Source: Flavobacteriaceae bacterium MAR_2010_188 (GTDB lineage: Bacteria; Bacteroidota; Bacteroidia; Flavobacteriales; Flavobacteriaceae). Taken from it: DNA of 64,000 bases. The translations under genes were made by a program, and so were the position numbers. Below the pieces are notes generated by a model. The model searched no databases. It had not been told where the DNA came from and worked only from the letters and a program-made list of their open reading frames with translations. Below, piece after piece: positions 20,564 through 29,629 of the stretch (positions are counted from its first letter, which is position 1; each line of letters begins with the position of its first letter). The DNA lies in assembly GCA_900104375.1 (NCBI GenBank), contig LT629302.1, positions 2,320,001 through 2,384,000 of the forward strand, read 5' to 3'.

Positions 20564-22207
20564 TTAAAGCCCTAGCACGTCTACGCCTTGCTCAAAGATA
20601 ACATCTACCGGAATGTCTGCTTCGGTAAGTCTATCTAAATCTGATTGTAATTCAGCTGAAATCAATCCTTTTTCAGAAACAAGTTTTGCAACACCATCGT
20701 AGTCGCCATTACCTTGAAGGGTCAAGATTTCTTTTGAAAGCGCTTCCATAGCGGATTGCATTTTTTCAAAATTAACTTTGTAGGTCCCATCTTCATTTCG
20801 GGTGAAAGCTCCTTGTTCTTTAAAGAAGTTAAATCTAATCATATTGGCCTTTCCGTGCGCGCTAGAAGCGCCAAACCGAACTGATCTAAAGATGCCCGCC
20901 ATAAAGGTTACCATATTATTTTTAAGGTCAGATGTAAGTTCGCCTTTTTGACTCACTTGTTGAATCATATAAAGACCAAGAATGTCTGCTTTGCCTTCTT
21001 CTAATGCGCTTCCGTGTTCTTTTAAGGAATTTCTTACCGTTCCTTTATTGTTGATAGTGTTTTTTATTCCTAAACCGTGAGCGACTTCATGAAACATGGT
21101 GTTTTCAAAAAACGCATCAAACGTAATATGTTGGCGTTGACTTTCCTCTATTAAAACATCCGCGATTGGGATCATGATTTTATCAAACTTAGCTCTCATT
21201 GCATTTTTAAGTTGAAGTCGTCTCGTTCCTTTCTTCAGTTGAACTTCTTCGTCATTTGGAAGATTTATCGCAATGGTCTTACTGCCAGAATTACAATCGC
21301 CTGCATAGTAAACTACATCATAAGCATTAAGGTCGCTATCTGTTCCCGGAGTTTCCTTTTTATACTTTTCTTCAACCGGAAGACCTTTTTGAAGTTCTGG
21401 TAAGTAAGCGCTAAACTTAGCCAGACGTTGGCTCCATTCTTGGTCCTTTATTAAGACGTATCCTTCATGCGCTGCTTTATTGCCAAACAATTGGTCTTCA
21501 TAAGTTTCAATAGGACCTATAACTACGTCAATGTCGTTATCCTTCATATCCATCCATGCCAAATCACTTTCTTGATACTTGTCATTTAACATGGCTTGTG
21601 CGCGTAACTCCAAGTACTTTTTGAAGCCAGCATCATCCGCCAGTTTTGAAGCTTCAATTAATAAATCGGAAACTTCCTTTACCTCATTTTCAAATTGAAC
21701 ATGATATGGAATAGAATATAGCTTGCCAAGACTATCCCGTCTGATAAAATTATAAATACTCTCTTTATCGGTAATGGATGCGGCTTCAAATTCTTCCTTG
21801 GTCATATCGGACGGGTAAAAATTAGCTCCCGCTGGCTTGGGACCAACTCCTTCAACAAAAGGGGCGTTACCATCTAACCTATCCCATGGACCATAATTTA
21901 TCATTACATATTTTTTCGTGTCATCGTCGGCTAAAGTATTGATAAGGCTGTCTTTATTGCCGTAAGTTTCATACCAGAATAAATCATTCATCTTATCTGC
22001 CGCCTTAATTAAAATCGGAATCATTTTTCTTTGATTATCCGAGAGGCTATCGAGACTTGCGGTTAGTTTTACACGAACATATTTATTTAAATTGTTTTCC
22101 ATTTCGGTGTGTTCTATTTCGGGCTGCTCATTATTCTCAACCTCTTTTTTTTCTTCGATACAAGAAAAAATAAGAGATATCGAAAAAAGTAAAATCAAGT
22201 GCTTCAT
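20564..22207 (-). CDS. Peptidase M49-like (dipeptidyl-peptidase III family) lipoprotein
   Basis: The protein has 547 residues from ATG 22207, chosen because it opens a lipoprotein signal (MKHLILLFSISLIFSC); an in-frame ATG 13 codons upstream would bury this signal. Zinc motif HEVAH is at H373-H377 and the second motif EEGKAD (third ligand Glu) follows about 35 residues later, as in M49 peptidases (EExxA/D). The classical DPP III motif is the longer HELLGH; this group has the short HExxH form. It probably removes dipeptides in the periplasm. Confidence 0.8.
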   Translation of the reverse strand: MKHLILLFSISLIFSCIEEKKEVENNEQPEIEHTEMENNLNKYVRVKLTASLDSLSDNQRKMIPILIKAADKMNDLFWYETYGNKDSLINTLADDDTKKYVMINYGPWDRLDGNAPFVEGVGPKPAGANFYPSDMTKEEFEAASITDKESIYNFIRRDSLGKLYSIPYHVQFENEVKEVSDLLIEASKLADDAGFKKYLELRAQAMLNDKYQESDLAWMDMKDNDIDVVIGPIETYEDQLFGNKAAHEGYVLIKDQEWSQRLAKFSAYLPELQKGLPVEEKYKKETPGTDSDLNAYDVVYYAGDCNSGSKTIAINLPNDEEVQLKKGTRRLQLKNAMRAKFDKIMIPIADVLIEESQRQHITFDAFFENTMFHEVAHGLGIKNTINNKGTVRNSLKEHGSALEEGKADILGLYMIQQVSQKGELTSDLKNNMVTFMAGIFRSVRFGASSAHGKANMIRFNFFKEQGAFTRNEDGTYKVNFEKMQSAMEALSKEILTLQGNGDYDGVAKLVSEKGLISAELQSDLDRLTEADIPVDVIFEQGVDVLGL

Positions 22208-22350
22208 TGTATTTTTTGTTAGAAAAGTCACTTCAAAGTTAATCAAATTAAAGGTTTGAGGATAGGTTAAAAGACCGTTAAAAGATATACTTAGATTAAA
22301 CTTTTATAAATTCTATTCGTCCTATAGTAGAACAAACAAATTTTTATACC

Positions 22351-22818
22351 ATGAAAAAATTATTAATAATCGCCGTGGCCTTTGTAAGCTTACAAGCCGT
22401 GGCACAAGACAAAAAATCTGACCGAATGGATATGCGCAAAGAGCGTATGGAACAATATCAAGCAATGACCGCAGAAGAATTGGCCACCATACAGACTAAA
22501 AAAATGACTTTGGCCCTAGATTTGAATGACGCTCAACAAACTAAGATTAATGCTATAAATCTTGAAGAAGCCAAATTACGTAAGTCTATTATGGAGGAGA
22601 GAAAGGCGATGAAGGAAGAAGAAAGAAAGGAAATGACTAAAGATCAAAGAGTCGCAAAGATGAACGAGAGGTTAGACCGCCAGATTGCTACCAAAGCAAA
22701 AATGAAAGAAATCTTAACTGAAGAGCAATACACAAAATGGGAAGCTTCCCATAAGAGAGGTGCACGTGATGCCCACAGACAAGGCAAGCGTGAACCGATG
22801 AAAAGAAACAAACAATAA
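22351..22818 (+). CDS. Small exported helical protein, Spy/CpxP- or DUF4890-like
   Basis: The protein has 155 residues, with a signal peptide at 1-18 (LQAVAQ). The mature part is almost wholly helical and highly charged (Lys, Arg, Glu, Met), with LTEEQYTKWEA near the end, reminiscent of the LTxxQ repeats of CpxP/Spy envelope chaperones. Similar Bacteroidota proteins are filed as DUF4890. The role is inferred only. A terminator follows. Confidence 0.65.
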   Translation: MKKLLIIAVAFVSLQAVAQDKKSDRMDMRKERMEQYQAMTAEELATIQTKKMTLALDLNDAQQTKINAINLEEAKLRKSIMEERKAMKEEERKEMTKDQRVAKMNERLDRQIATKAKMKEILTEEQYTKWEASHKRGARDAHRQGKREPMKRNKQ

Positions 22819-22838
22819 AACGTCCTACTTATATTATG

Positions 22839-22868
22839 AAGAGGCATCGAAATTCGATGCCTCTTTCT
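22839..22868 (+). terminator. Intrinsic terminator
   Basis: A 10-base stem (22841-22850 with 22854-22863; arms gaggcatcga / tcgatgcctc) is followed by a T-rich tail. It ends the small helical-protein gene and sits between convergent genes. On the other strand the T-run is poor, so it serves mainly the plus strand. Confidence 0.8.
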
Positions 22869-22875
22869 TTATCTT

Positions 22876-24168
22876 CTATTTTAAAGTGCGGGCAACTTCG
22901 CCCACAGCTTTAATGGTTTCATCTAAATCTTCATAGGTCAAAGCATCAGAAATAAACCAAGTTTCAAAGGCACTTGGAGGCATGTAAATCCCTTGATTGA
23001 GCATTCCATGAAAAAATTTGATAAAAGTATCGTTATTACCCTTCGCGGCACTTTCAAAATCCGTAACCGTACCACCGCAAAAATGAACAGAAATCATGGA
23101 TCCTACTCTGTTTATAGTGTGCACGATTTGATTCTCATTCAAAATTTTCGCCATCTCTAAATGTAGATACGCAGTCTTTTCTCTTATACTGTCATAGACA
23201 TTAGGTCGACTGTCTAATTCCTTAAGCATTGCATAACCAGCAGCCATCGCAAGAGGATTACCACTTAATGTCCCAGCTTGGTAAACTTTACCAACCGGTG
23301 CTAGATGGTCCATAATCTCATCTCGAGCAGCAAAGGCACCTACCGGCAATCCACCCCCAATTACTTTTCCGAAGCATAGAATATCGGCGCTAACTCCGTA
23401 AAGTTCTTGAGCGCCTCCTTTTGCCAGTCTAAAGCCGGTCATAACCTCATCAAAAATCACCAATACTCCGTGAGAATGACATAATTCTACCAAATTGAGA
23501 AGGAAATTCTCTTTAGGCGCAATACATCCCATATTACCTGCTACAGGTTCTATAATAAGGCAGGCAATCTGATCTGGATTTGCAATCAGGATTTGTCTCA
23601 CACTTTCCAGATCATTGAACTTGGCAATCTTAGTATCTTGAACAACACCAACAGTAACTCCTGGGCTGGTTGGAGTTCCAAAGGTTGCTCCACCACTGCC
23701 TGCTTGGATTAAAAAGGCATCGCTATGACCATGGTAACATCCGGCGAATTTTATGATTTTGTCCCTTCCTGTAAAACCTCTGGCCAATCTCACGGCGCTC
23801 ATACAAGCTTCGGTCCCGGAATTAACAAATCTAATTTTGTCGATGTTTGGCACCATACTAATGGCCAGTTCTGCGATTTTATTTTCGATTTCGGTCGGCA
23901 TACCGAAAGAAGTTCCCTTCTCGGCCTTTTCTTTTATCGCCTCTACTACTGGCGGATATGCGTGTCCGAGAATCATCGGTCCCCACGAATTAATATAATC
24001 TATAAAGCGATTGTTATCTTCATCATAGATATAAGCGTCTTTAGCTGCTTTTGCAAAAACCGGTCTTCCGCCAACCGCATTAAAAGCTCTTACTGGAGAA
24101 TTAACACCGCCCGGCATCAACTTCTCCGCTTCCATAAATAATGAACTACTTCTTTTATATTCTAACAT
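22876..24168 (-). CDS. hemL: Glutamate-1-semialdehyde 2,1-aminomutase
   Basis: The enzyme converts glutamate-1-semialdehyde to 5-aminolevulinate in the C5 route of heme synthesis. It has 430 residues and is full length. Signatures are [12 protein letters not shown] at 18-29, [27 protein letters not shown], and PLP lysine K268 in [15 protein letters not shown]. It is the last gene of a tight operon; its ATG starts one base after the stop of the glucosaminidase gene. Confidence 0.97.
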   Translation of the reverse strand: MLEYKRSSSLFMEAEKLMPGGVNSPVRAFNAVGGRPVFAKAAKDAYIYDEDNNRFIDYINSWGPMILGHAYPPVVEAIKEKAEKGTSFGMPTEIENKIAELAISMVPNIDKIRFVNSGTEACMSAVRLARGFTGRDKIIKFAGCYHGHSDAFLIQAGSGGATFGTPTSPGVTVGVVQDTKIAKFNDLESVRQILIANPDQIACLIIEPVAGNMGCIAPKENFLLNLVELCHSHGVLVIFDEVMTGFRLAKGGAQELYGVSADILCFGKVIGGGLPVGAFAARDEIMDHLAPVGKVYQAGTLSGNPLAMAAGYAMLKELDSRPNVYDSIREKTAYLHLEMAKILNENQIVHTINRVGSMISVHFCGGTVTDFESAAKGNNDTFIKFFHGMLNQGIYMPPSAFETWFISDALTYEDLDETIKAVGEVARTLK

Positions 24169-24169
24169 C

Positions 24170-25021
24170 TTAATTTGATTTTATGATGAGCACTTGTCCT
24201 ACCGAAAGGTTTGTGCCCGATAATCGATTTAAATTTTTTAATTCTTCAACTGAAGTATTGTAACGACGAGAAAGTGAATAGAGAGTATCTCCCTTTCTCA
24301 CTCTGTAAGTAAGAGGCTCGATGGCTTCTACTTCAGCAATTTCTTGTTTATCGTCTAAATAAGAAAGGTTTTCATCATTTAGCACTTTCGCATCATACCT
24401 ATAAAGCTCGTATCTCTCAATCAAGGTTATGAGTTTTTCAGGATATTTTCTATCTGTAGCATACCCAGCTTCTCGCAATTCCTTCGCCCAACCTTTATAA
24501 TCACCATCTCTAAGCTGAAATAATTTTGCATACCTTTTTCTTCCGGTCAAAAATTCTGAGTGATCCTCGTAAGAAGACATTGCATGCTCATATTTCCTGA
24601 AACATTCTTGGGAAGCATCGTCATCATGATAGATTTTCTTACCCGTCCAATCGTGACATTTAATCCCAAAATGATTGTTAGCCTCTACCGCGAGTCTCCC
24701 TTTCCCCGAGCCTGATTCCAAAATTCCTTGCGCTAATGTGATACTGGCCGGGATTTTATATTTCTGCATTTCCCTTATGGCAATATCTTTATAATCGTAG
24801 ATGTACTGTTCGGTAGCATTTTTAAACTTGCGAACCGACATATCTACGTCTTCTGCAACCTCTTCAACAATAAGTTCTTCTTCTGTTTTTTTAGGTTCGG
24901 CCTTTACAACCCGTTCTGTCTTATGTCGGCTACGATCTCTTTTGGTAACTACGCCTTTTTTCGATTTACAACTAAAAACGATGCTGCTTATAAAGAGTAA
25001 TATCAATAGTTTTCTAATCAT
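24170..25021 (-). CDS. Glucosaminidase-LysM lipoprotein (peptidoglycan hydrolase)
   Basis: The protein has 283 residues with lipobox IVFSC (Cys18). A glucosaminidase (FlgJ/LytD-type) domain covers about 60-215: [16 protein letters not shown] gives the catalytic Glu, followed by [12 protein letters not shown] and [14 protein letters not shown] LysM domain closes the protein (about 238-283, [19 protein letters not shown]). It likely cleaves glycan strands in the cell wall. Its start overlaps the stop of the upstream deaminase-like gene (ATGA). Confidence 0.92.
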   Translation of the reverse strand: MIRKLLILLFISSIVFSCKSKKGVVTKRDRSRHKTERVVKAEPKKTEEELIVEEVAEDVDMSVRKFKNATEQYIYDYKDIAIREMQKYKIPASITLAQGILESGSGKGRLAVEANNHFGIKCHDWTGKKIYHDDDASQECFRKYEHAMSSYEDHSEFLTGRKRYAKLFQLRDGDYKGWAKELREAGYATDRKYPEKLITLIERYELYRYDAKVLNDENLSYLDDKQEIAEVEAIEPLTYRVRKGDTLYSLSRRYNTSVEELKNLNRLSGTNLSVGQVLIIKSN

Positions 25022-25932
25022 TGTATTAAGGGCAAATTTTTATTCTTTAATTTTTGATTCATACCTTCGATTCCCTGTAGTCCTCCACTGTGTATTGCAA
25101 CTATAGAAATGTTATCCTTAAAATAACCATTCTCAATCAGATTTAAAAGCCCAAACATCATTTTTCCGGTGTAAATCGGGTCTAGTTGAATTTTAAAACG
25201 TTTGCTGAAACAGTTTATAAAACCGATTAATTCTGAATTTATTTTAGCATATCCGCCAAAATGGGACTCGGTAATTAATTTCCAGTTTTTCTGATTTACA
25301 AATTTAGCAATATCAGTTTTTAAAAAATCTCCTTTCAATGCCGGAAATCCTAGAACTTGTTGACGGGGTTTTGAACAATTAATCAATCCGGCCATGGTGC
25401 CGCCCGTTCCTACCGAACAGCAAATCACATCAAAATCGATTTCAGCTGAGCTCAATATCTCCTCGCAACCTTTCACCGCCAAGTTATTGGTTCCGCCTTC
25501 CGGCAACATATAAAAGTCGCCGAACTCTTGTTTTAATTTATTTTGAAAGTCATCCGTTTCCTTGCTTCGATAATCTTCTCGACTGATGAATTTCAGAATC
25601 ATTCCATTGAACTTGGCATATTTTAAAGTGGAATTTTCATTGACTTTTGCGGAGAGTTCTTCACCACGAATAATCCCGATTGTCTTGAATCCAAAAATTT
25701 TCCCTGCCGCAGAAACCGCTGCAATATGGTTAGAAAATGCTCCGCCAAAAGTTAATAGCGTCGTCTGATTTTGACTTTTGGCTTCGCTTAGATTGTATTT
25801 AAGCTTTCTATATTTATTGCCAGATATTTCGGGATTAATTAGGTCTTCCCGTTTAATGAATAGTTTGATATTCTGTTTGTTTTCTATCCGCAATTCTTGG
25901 AGAACACTCTTTGACTCGTCAAATTTTATCAT
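25018..25932 (-). CDS. PLP-dependent ACC deaminase / D-cysteine desulfhydrase family protein
   Basis: The protein has 304 residues. Fold-type II PLP enzyme: the lysine is in SGNKYRKLKYNL near 38-46, then TFGGAFSNHIAAVSAAG and CCSVGTGGTMAGL (phosphate-binding loop). The family includes 1-aminocyclopropane-1-carboxylate deaminase and D-cysteine desulfhydrase; the sequence alone does not separate them, and D-cysteine desulfhydrase is the more common activity in bacteria. Both ends overlap neighbours by ATGA. Confidence 0.85.
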   Translation of the reverse strand: MIKFDESKSVLQELRIENKQNIKLFIKREDLINPEISGNKYRKLKYNLSEAKSQNQTTLLTFGGAFSNHIAAVSAAGKIFGFKTIGIIRGEELSAKVNENSTLKYAKFNGMILKFISREDYRSKETDDFQNKLKQEFGDFYMLPEGGTNNLAVKGCEEILSSAEIDFDVICCSVGTGGTMAGLINCSKPRQQVLGFPALKGDFLKTDIAKFVNQKNWKLITESHFGGYAKINSELIGFINCFSKRFKIQLDPIYTGKMMFGLLNLIENGYFKDNISIVAIHSGGLQGIEGMNQKLKNKNLPLIQ

Positions 25933-26258
25933 TTGCCAAAGTATTTAAAGAATGCCCAAATTTTTCTGGTCTCTAGGTAATTTAAGTTCTGGTGGTTTAG
26001 GTAGCATTCTTTTTCAAATGAAATCGACTTATAAGCTTTTCGGAAGTCTTTCAACTTAAAATAATGAACTAAAAATTCAAGAAAATACCAGATGAAGAAA
26101 GGCAGGATCAGTAATTCTAACTGTTGCCGAAGATGGATCAATTCATGATTGATCAATACTTTATTCAACTTTAAATCGGGATATTTCAAAAATATAAATG
26201 GAAAGATGGTAAGGCCTATATAACCTTTTGGCACCAAATATTTTGAAATTATAACCAT
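25929..26258 (-). CDS. Small membrane-associated HExxH protein, function unknown
   Basis: The protein has 109 residues. A hydrophobic start (GYIGLTIFPFIFL) is followed by NHELIHLRQQ, a zinc-peptidase-like HExxH helix, then a second strongly hydrophobic stretch (LLILPFFIWYFLEFLVHYF). No domain name is recalled. The HELIH-xx-Q pattern could be a minimal metallopeptidase or a structural coincidence. Its stop overlaps the start of the deaminase-like gene (ATGA), so it is translated with it. Confidence 0.7.
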   Translation of the reverse strand: MVIISKYLVPKGYIGLTIFPFIFLKYPDLKLNKVLINHELIHLRQQLELLILPFFIWYFLEFLVHYFKLKDFRKAYKSISFEKECYLNHQNLNYLETRKIWAFFKYFGK

Positions 26259-26280
26259 TTATGTTCGCGATTCGTTAAGT

Positions 26281-26658
26281 CTAAAGCACTTTGTTCGCCA
26301 GATATCTTTGTACTTCGTAAACATCGATACTACGATTAAACTTTTTGCTTACCGTTGGCGAATCTTCACTAGAAATCCAAATCTTAAGTTCTGCGTCCAA
26401 GTCGAGAGTGCCGGCAGATTCTAAGGAAAACCTAGAAATATTCTTATACGGCATCGATTTAAATTCAGACTTAGAACCAGTAATTCCTTGAATATCCACC
26501 AAAATCAAACGCTTATTCGTAAACATAAAAATATCCCTAAAAAGCTTGAAGCCTAATTCTACTTCTTCACCTTCAATCAATAATTTACCGTATTTCTCAT
26601 TGAGCTTATCCGTAGAAATCTCGCTTGCATTTCCTAAAATCTTGTTGATGAAACCCAT
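26281..26658 (-). CDS. PH-domain protein (bPH type)
   Basis: The protein has 125 residues from ATG 26658, which gives the usual MGFINKILGNASE start; an in-frame ATG 17 codons upstream is less likely. The sequence KLLIEGEEVELGFKL, FRDIFMFTNKRLILVD, then YKNISRFSLESAGTLDLDAEL matches the bacterial PH-like domain (PF08000/YvbH-like). It is cytoplasmic with no signal. Role unknown. It is 22 bases upstream of the HExxH gene and probably in the same operon. Confidence 0.85.
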   Translation of the reverse strand: MGFINKILGNASEISTDKLNEKYGKLLIEGEEVELGFKLFRDIFMFTNKRLILVDIQGITGSKSEFKSMPYKNISRFSLESAGTLDLDAELKIWISSEDSPTVSKKFNRSIDVYEVQRYLANKVL

Positions 26659-26772
26659 AATATTTTTCAATTTAAAATTATAGTCAGACCTTGTCCGTAT
26701 AACATACAAATTTAAAATTCCTTAAGGAGCAAAACCACAAGTGGAAATTTCATTTTCAAGTATCTTTGTAAT

Positions 26773-26937
26773 ATGAAAGAGAAGATTCCTATTGAAGATG
26801 GAGATTTTTATTTAACTGCAGAGGGCTATCGATGCTTTACCGAGCAATATCACTTAAAAAGAGGCTATTGTTGCGAAAGCGGGTGTAGACATTGTCCTTA
26901 CGGTTATGACCCAAAAACAAATAAGTACAGAGAATGA
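26773..26937 (+). CDS. Small cysteine-rich DUF5522-type protein
   Basis: The gene encodes 54 residues: MKEKIPIEDGDFYLTAEGYR then CFTEQYHLKRG and YCCESGCRHCPYGYDPKTN. The CC-x2-GC-x2-CPYGY block is the mark of the DUF5522 family and could bind a metal. Its stop overlaps the hutU start (ATGA at 26934-26937), indicating translational coupling. A -7-like box TATCTTTG (26761-26768) ends four bases before the ATG, so the message may be almost leaderless. Confidence 0.9.
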   Translation: MKEKIPIEDGDFYLTAEGYRCFTEQYHLKRGYCCESGCRHCPYGYDPKTNKYRE

Positions 26938-28919
26938 TGCGAGATTTTAAAGAAGAAATATTAGAAGGAATTCCGGACCAACTGCCGAATAAAAAAGAAT
27001 ACGATTCTTCAGTAAACCACGCGCCACGGCGCAAGGATATTTTGAATAGTACTGAAAAGAAACTTGCCCTGCGAAATGCACTGCGCTATTTTAAACCAGA
27101 ATTCCATAAAGTTTTGCTCGATGAATACCTTCATGAGTTAAATGAATACGGCCGAATCTATATGTATCGCTTTCGACCTGAAAATAAAATCTTTGCCAGG
27201 CCAATCAATGATTATCCGGCTAAGTCCAAGCAAGCTGCGGCAATAATGCTGATGATTCAAAATAATTTGGACGATAATGTTGCCCAGCACCCGCATGAAT
27301 TGATTACCTACGGAGGCAACGGAGCGGTTTTCCAGAATTGGGCACAATATAGACTGACCATGCAATATTTGGCAAACATGACCGATGAGCAAACCTTGGC
27401 CATGTATTCTGGACATCCCATGGGTCTGTTCCCTTCCCATAAAGATGCACCGAGAGTGGTAGTTACCAATGGCATGATGATTCCTAACTATTCCAAACCA
27501 GATGATTGGGAAAAGTTCAATGCGCTCGGAGTTACCCAATATGGACAGATGACCGCAGGAAGCTTTATGTACATCGGTCCCCAAGGCATTGTTCACGGAA
27601 CAACTATAACCGTATTGAACGCATTTAGAAAAATCAAAAAATCGCCTCATGGTCATTTGTTCCTCACCTCCGGGCTCGGCGGCATGAGCGGTGCTCAACC
27701 AAAAGCAGGCAACATTGCCGGTTGCATTACAGTTTGCGCAGAGGTGAATGAAAAAGCAGTATACACCAGACATTCTCAAGGCTGGGTAGATGAAGTAATT
27801 TCAGATTTGGAGCTACTGGTAAAACGGGTGAAAAAGGCTAAAGATGAAGGTGAAACGGTTTCCATTGCTTACCATGGAAATGTGGTTGATGTATGGGAAA
27901 AATTTTTAGAACAACGCATTACCGTTGAATTGGGAAGTGACCAGACCTCACTTCACAACCCGTGGTCTGGCGGCTATTATCCAGCCGGCTTAAGTTTTGA
28001 AGAAGCTAACCAGCTTATGAGAAATAATCCAGAGAAATTTAAGGAGAAAGTAAAAGAAAGCCTGCGACGCCAGGTTGAAGCAATTAACAGTCATTCAGAA
28101 ACCGGAACTTATTTTTTCGATTATGGTAATGCCTTTTTATTGGAAGCTTCCCGTGCAGACGCAGATATTTTTAAAGAAGATGAAAAGGAATTTAGATATA
28201 ATAGTTACGTTCAGGATATTATGGGCCCGATGTGTTTCGATTATGGTTTTGGGCCGTTCCGTTGGGTTTGCGCTTCCGGTAAACCTGAAGATTTAGAAAG
28301 AACCGATAAGATTGCCACCAAAGTTTTAGAAGAATTATTGCAAGATGCGCCGGCAGAAATCCAGAAACAATTATCGGATAATATTCAATGGATTAAAGGT
28401 GCCCAAGAAAATAAACTAGTGGTTGGCTCACAAGCCAGAATTCTATATGCAGATGCTGAAGGTCGTATCAAAATCGCAAATGCCTTTAACGAGGCTATCC
28501 AAAAAGGCGAAATCGGAAACATTGTTTTAGGAAGGGACCATCACGATGTTTCAGGAACGGACTCTCCTTATCGAGAAACCTCTAATATTTATGACGGCTC
28601 ACAGTTTACCGCAGATATGGCCATCCAGAATGTTATTGGTGATAGTTTTAGAGGAGCTACTTGGGTGAGTATTCATAACGGTGGCGGGGTTGGTTGGGGA
28701 GAAGTAATTAACGGGGGATTTGGTATGGTTCTTGATGGTAGTGAAGATGCGGAAAGGCGTCTAAATTCAATGCTTTTCTGGGATGTCAACAATGGGATTG
28801 CCCGGCGAAATTGGGCCAGAAATGAAGGAGCCATTTTTGCTATAAAACGCGCAATGGTACTTCAACCAAATCTCAAAGTAACTATTCCAAACATCGTCGA
28901 TGACGATTTACTGAATTAA
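26934..28919 (+). CDS. hutU: Urocanate hydratase
   Basis: The enzyme hydrates urocanate to imidazolonepropionate in histidine breakdown, using tightly bound NAD as electrophile. It has 661 residues, the long form common in Bacteroidota (about 555 in many Proteobacteria). Signatures are TYGGNGAVFQNWAQYRL, ASGLGGMSGAQPKA-like GLGGMSGAQPKAGN, the DQTSLHNPWSGGYYP block, FDYGFGPFRWVCASG, and GRDHHDVSGTDSPYRET. The other hut genes are not next to it. It is the second gene after the DUF5522 gene. Confidence 0.96.
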   Translation: MMRDFKEEILEGIPDQLPNKKEYDSSVNHAPRRKDILNSTEKKLALRNALRYFKPEFHKVLLDEYLHELNEYGRIYMYRFRPENKIFARPINDYPAKSKQAAAIMLMIQNNLDDNVAQHPHELITYGGNGAVFQNWAQYRLTMQYLANMTDEQTLAMYSGHPMGLFPSHKDAPRVVVTNGMMIPNYSKPDDWEKFNALGVTQYGQMTAGSFMYIGPQGIVHGTTITVLNAFRKIKKSPHGHLFLTSGLGGMSGAQPKAGNIAGCITVCAEVNEKAVYTRHSQGWVDEVISDLELLVKRVKKAKDEGETVSIAYHGNVVDVWEKFLEQRITVELGSDQTSLHNPWSGGYYPAGLSFEEANQLMRNNPEKFKEKVKESLRRQVEAINSHSETGTYFFDYGNAFLLEASRADADIFKEDEKEFRYNSYVQDIMGPMCFDYGFGPFRWVCASGKPEDLERTDKIATKVLEELLQDAPAEIQKQLSDNIQWIKGAQENKLVVGSQARILYADAEGRIKIANAFNEAIQKGEIGNIVLGRDHHDVSGTDSPYRETSNIYDGSQFTADMAIQNVIGDSFRGATWVSIHNGGGVGWGEVINGGFGMVLDGSEDAERRLNSMLFWDVNNGIARRNWARNEGAIFAIKRAMVLQPNLKVTIPNIVDDDLLN

Positions 28920-28941
28920 CTGTCTTATAAATATAAAATCT

Positions 28942-29490
28942 ATGAAAAACATTATTAAAACATTACCGGTACTGATGGTTTTCTTTTTATTGGCATCTTG
29001 TAGCTCGGTTAGAGTTGCATCAGATTACGATAAGAACACATCCTTTGGCGAATACAAAACATTTGCCTTCTTCAAAAATGGCATCGACAAGGCCGAAATC
29101 AACGATATTGATAAAAGGCGCATCTTACGCGCCATAGAATCAGAACTTATAGCGAAAGGCTTTACCAAATCAGATAATCCGGATATGCTTGTCAGCATAT
29201 TCACTAAATCGAGAGAGAACATAAATGTTTATAACAACAATATGGGGTTTGGTGGATTTGGTTGGGGATGGGGATGGAATCCTTGGTTCTGGAACAACAA
29301 CCCAACTACAGTTTCAAGAAGCACTGAAGGAGTATTATTTATTGATTTAATCGATGCAGATAAAAAAGAACTGGTTTGGCAAGGAATGGGTACCGGTTAT
29401 TTAACTGACCGCATGGATAAGAAAGATGAAAGAGTTCAAGAATTTGTAAATAAAATCATGGAGAAATATCCTCCAACTATGGGACAATAA
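28942..29490 (+). CDS. DUF4136 lipoprotein
   Basis: The protein has 182 residues with lipobox LLASC (Cys20). SSVRVASDYDKNTSFGEYKTFAFF opens a DUF4136 domain that ends near LVWQGMGTGYL and the helix KDERVQEFVNKIMEKYPP. A glycine/tryptophan-rich insert (GFGGFGWGWGWNPWFWNN) lies at about 101-118. It is an envelope protein of unknown role. It starts 22 bases after hutU and ends at a strong terminator. Confidence 0.85.
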   Translation: MKNIIKTLPVLMVFFLLASCSSVRVASDYDKNTSFGEYKTFAFFKNGIDKAEINDIDKRRILRAIESELIAKGFTKSDNPDMLVSIFTKSRENINVYNNNMGFGGFGWGWGWNPWFWNNNPTTVSRSTEGVLFIDLIDADKKELVWQGMGTGYLTDRMDKKDERVQEFVNKIMEKYPPTMGQ

Positions 29491-29510
29491 AATCTTATTC
29501 AATATATTAT

Positions 29511-29542
29511 AAAAGGCATCCAAAAAATCGGATGCCTTTTTT
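29511..29542 (+). terminator. Intrinsic terminator after the DUF4136 gene
   Basis: An 11-base stem (29511-29521 with 29530-29540; arms aaaaggcatcc / ggatgcctttt) has an 8-base loop and ends in a T-run. It closes the DUF5522-hutU-DUF4136 unit. Confidence 0.9.
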
Positions 29543-29598
29543 ATTTGTCAGAAACTGAGGTTAATAGATTCATTTTTAAGGCAGTTATATTAAAAGCT

Positions 29599-29606
29599 TA
29601 TCTTTG
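29599..29606 (+). promoter_or_regulatory. -7 box upstream of the SulP gene
   Basis: TATCTTTG matches TAnnTTTG and lies 23 bases before the ATG at 29630, downstream of a terminator. No good -33 TTTG is seen 19 bases upstream, so the assignment rests on the -7 box alone. Confidence 0.45.
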
Positions 29607-29629
29607 CCGACTTTCAGAAGACCTTTATA

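Noticed and set aside
27138-27779. 213-codon frame on the minus strand
   Set aside because: It is fully inside hutU on the other strand and has no recognisable domain; the hutU frame is certain.
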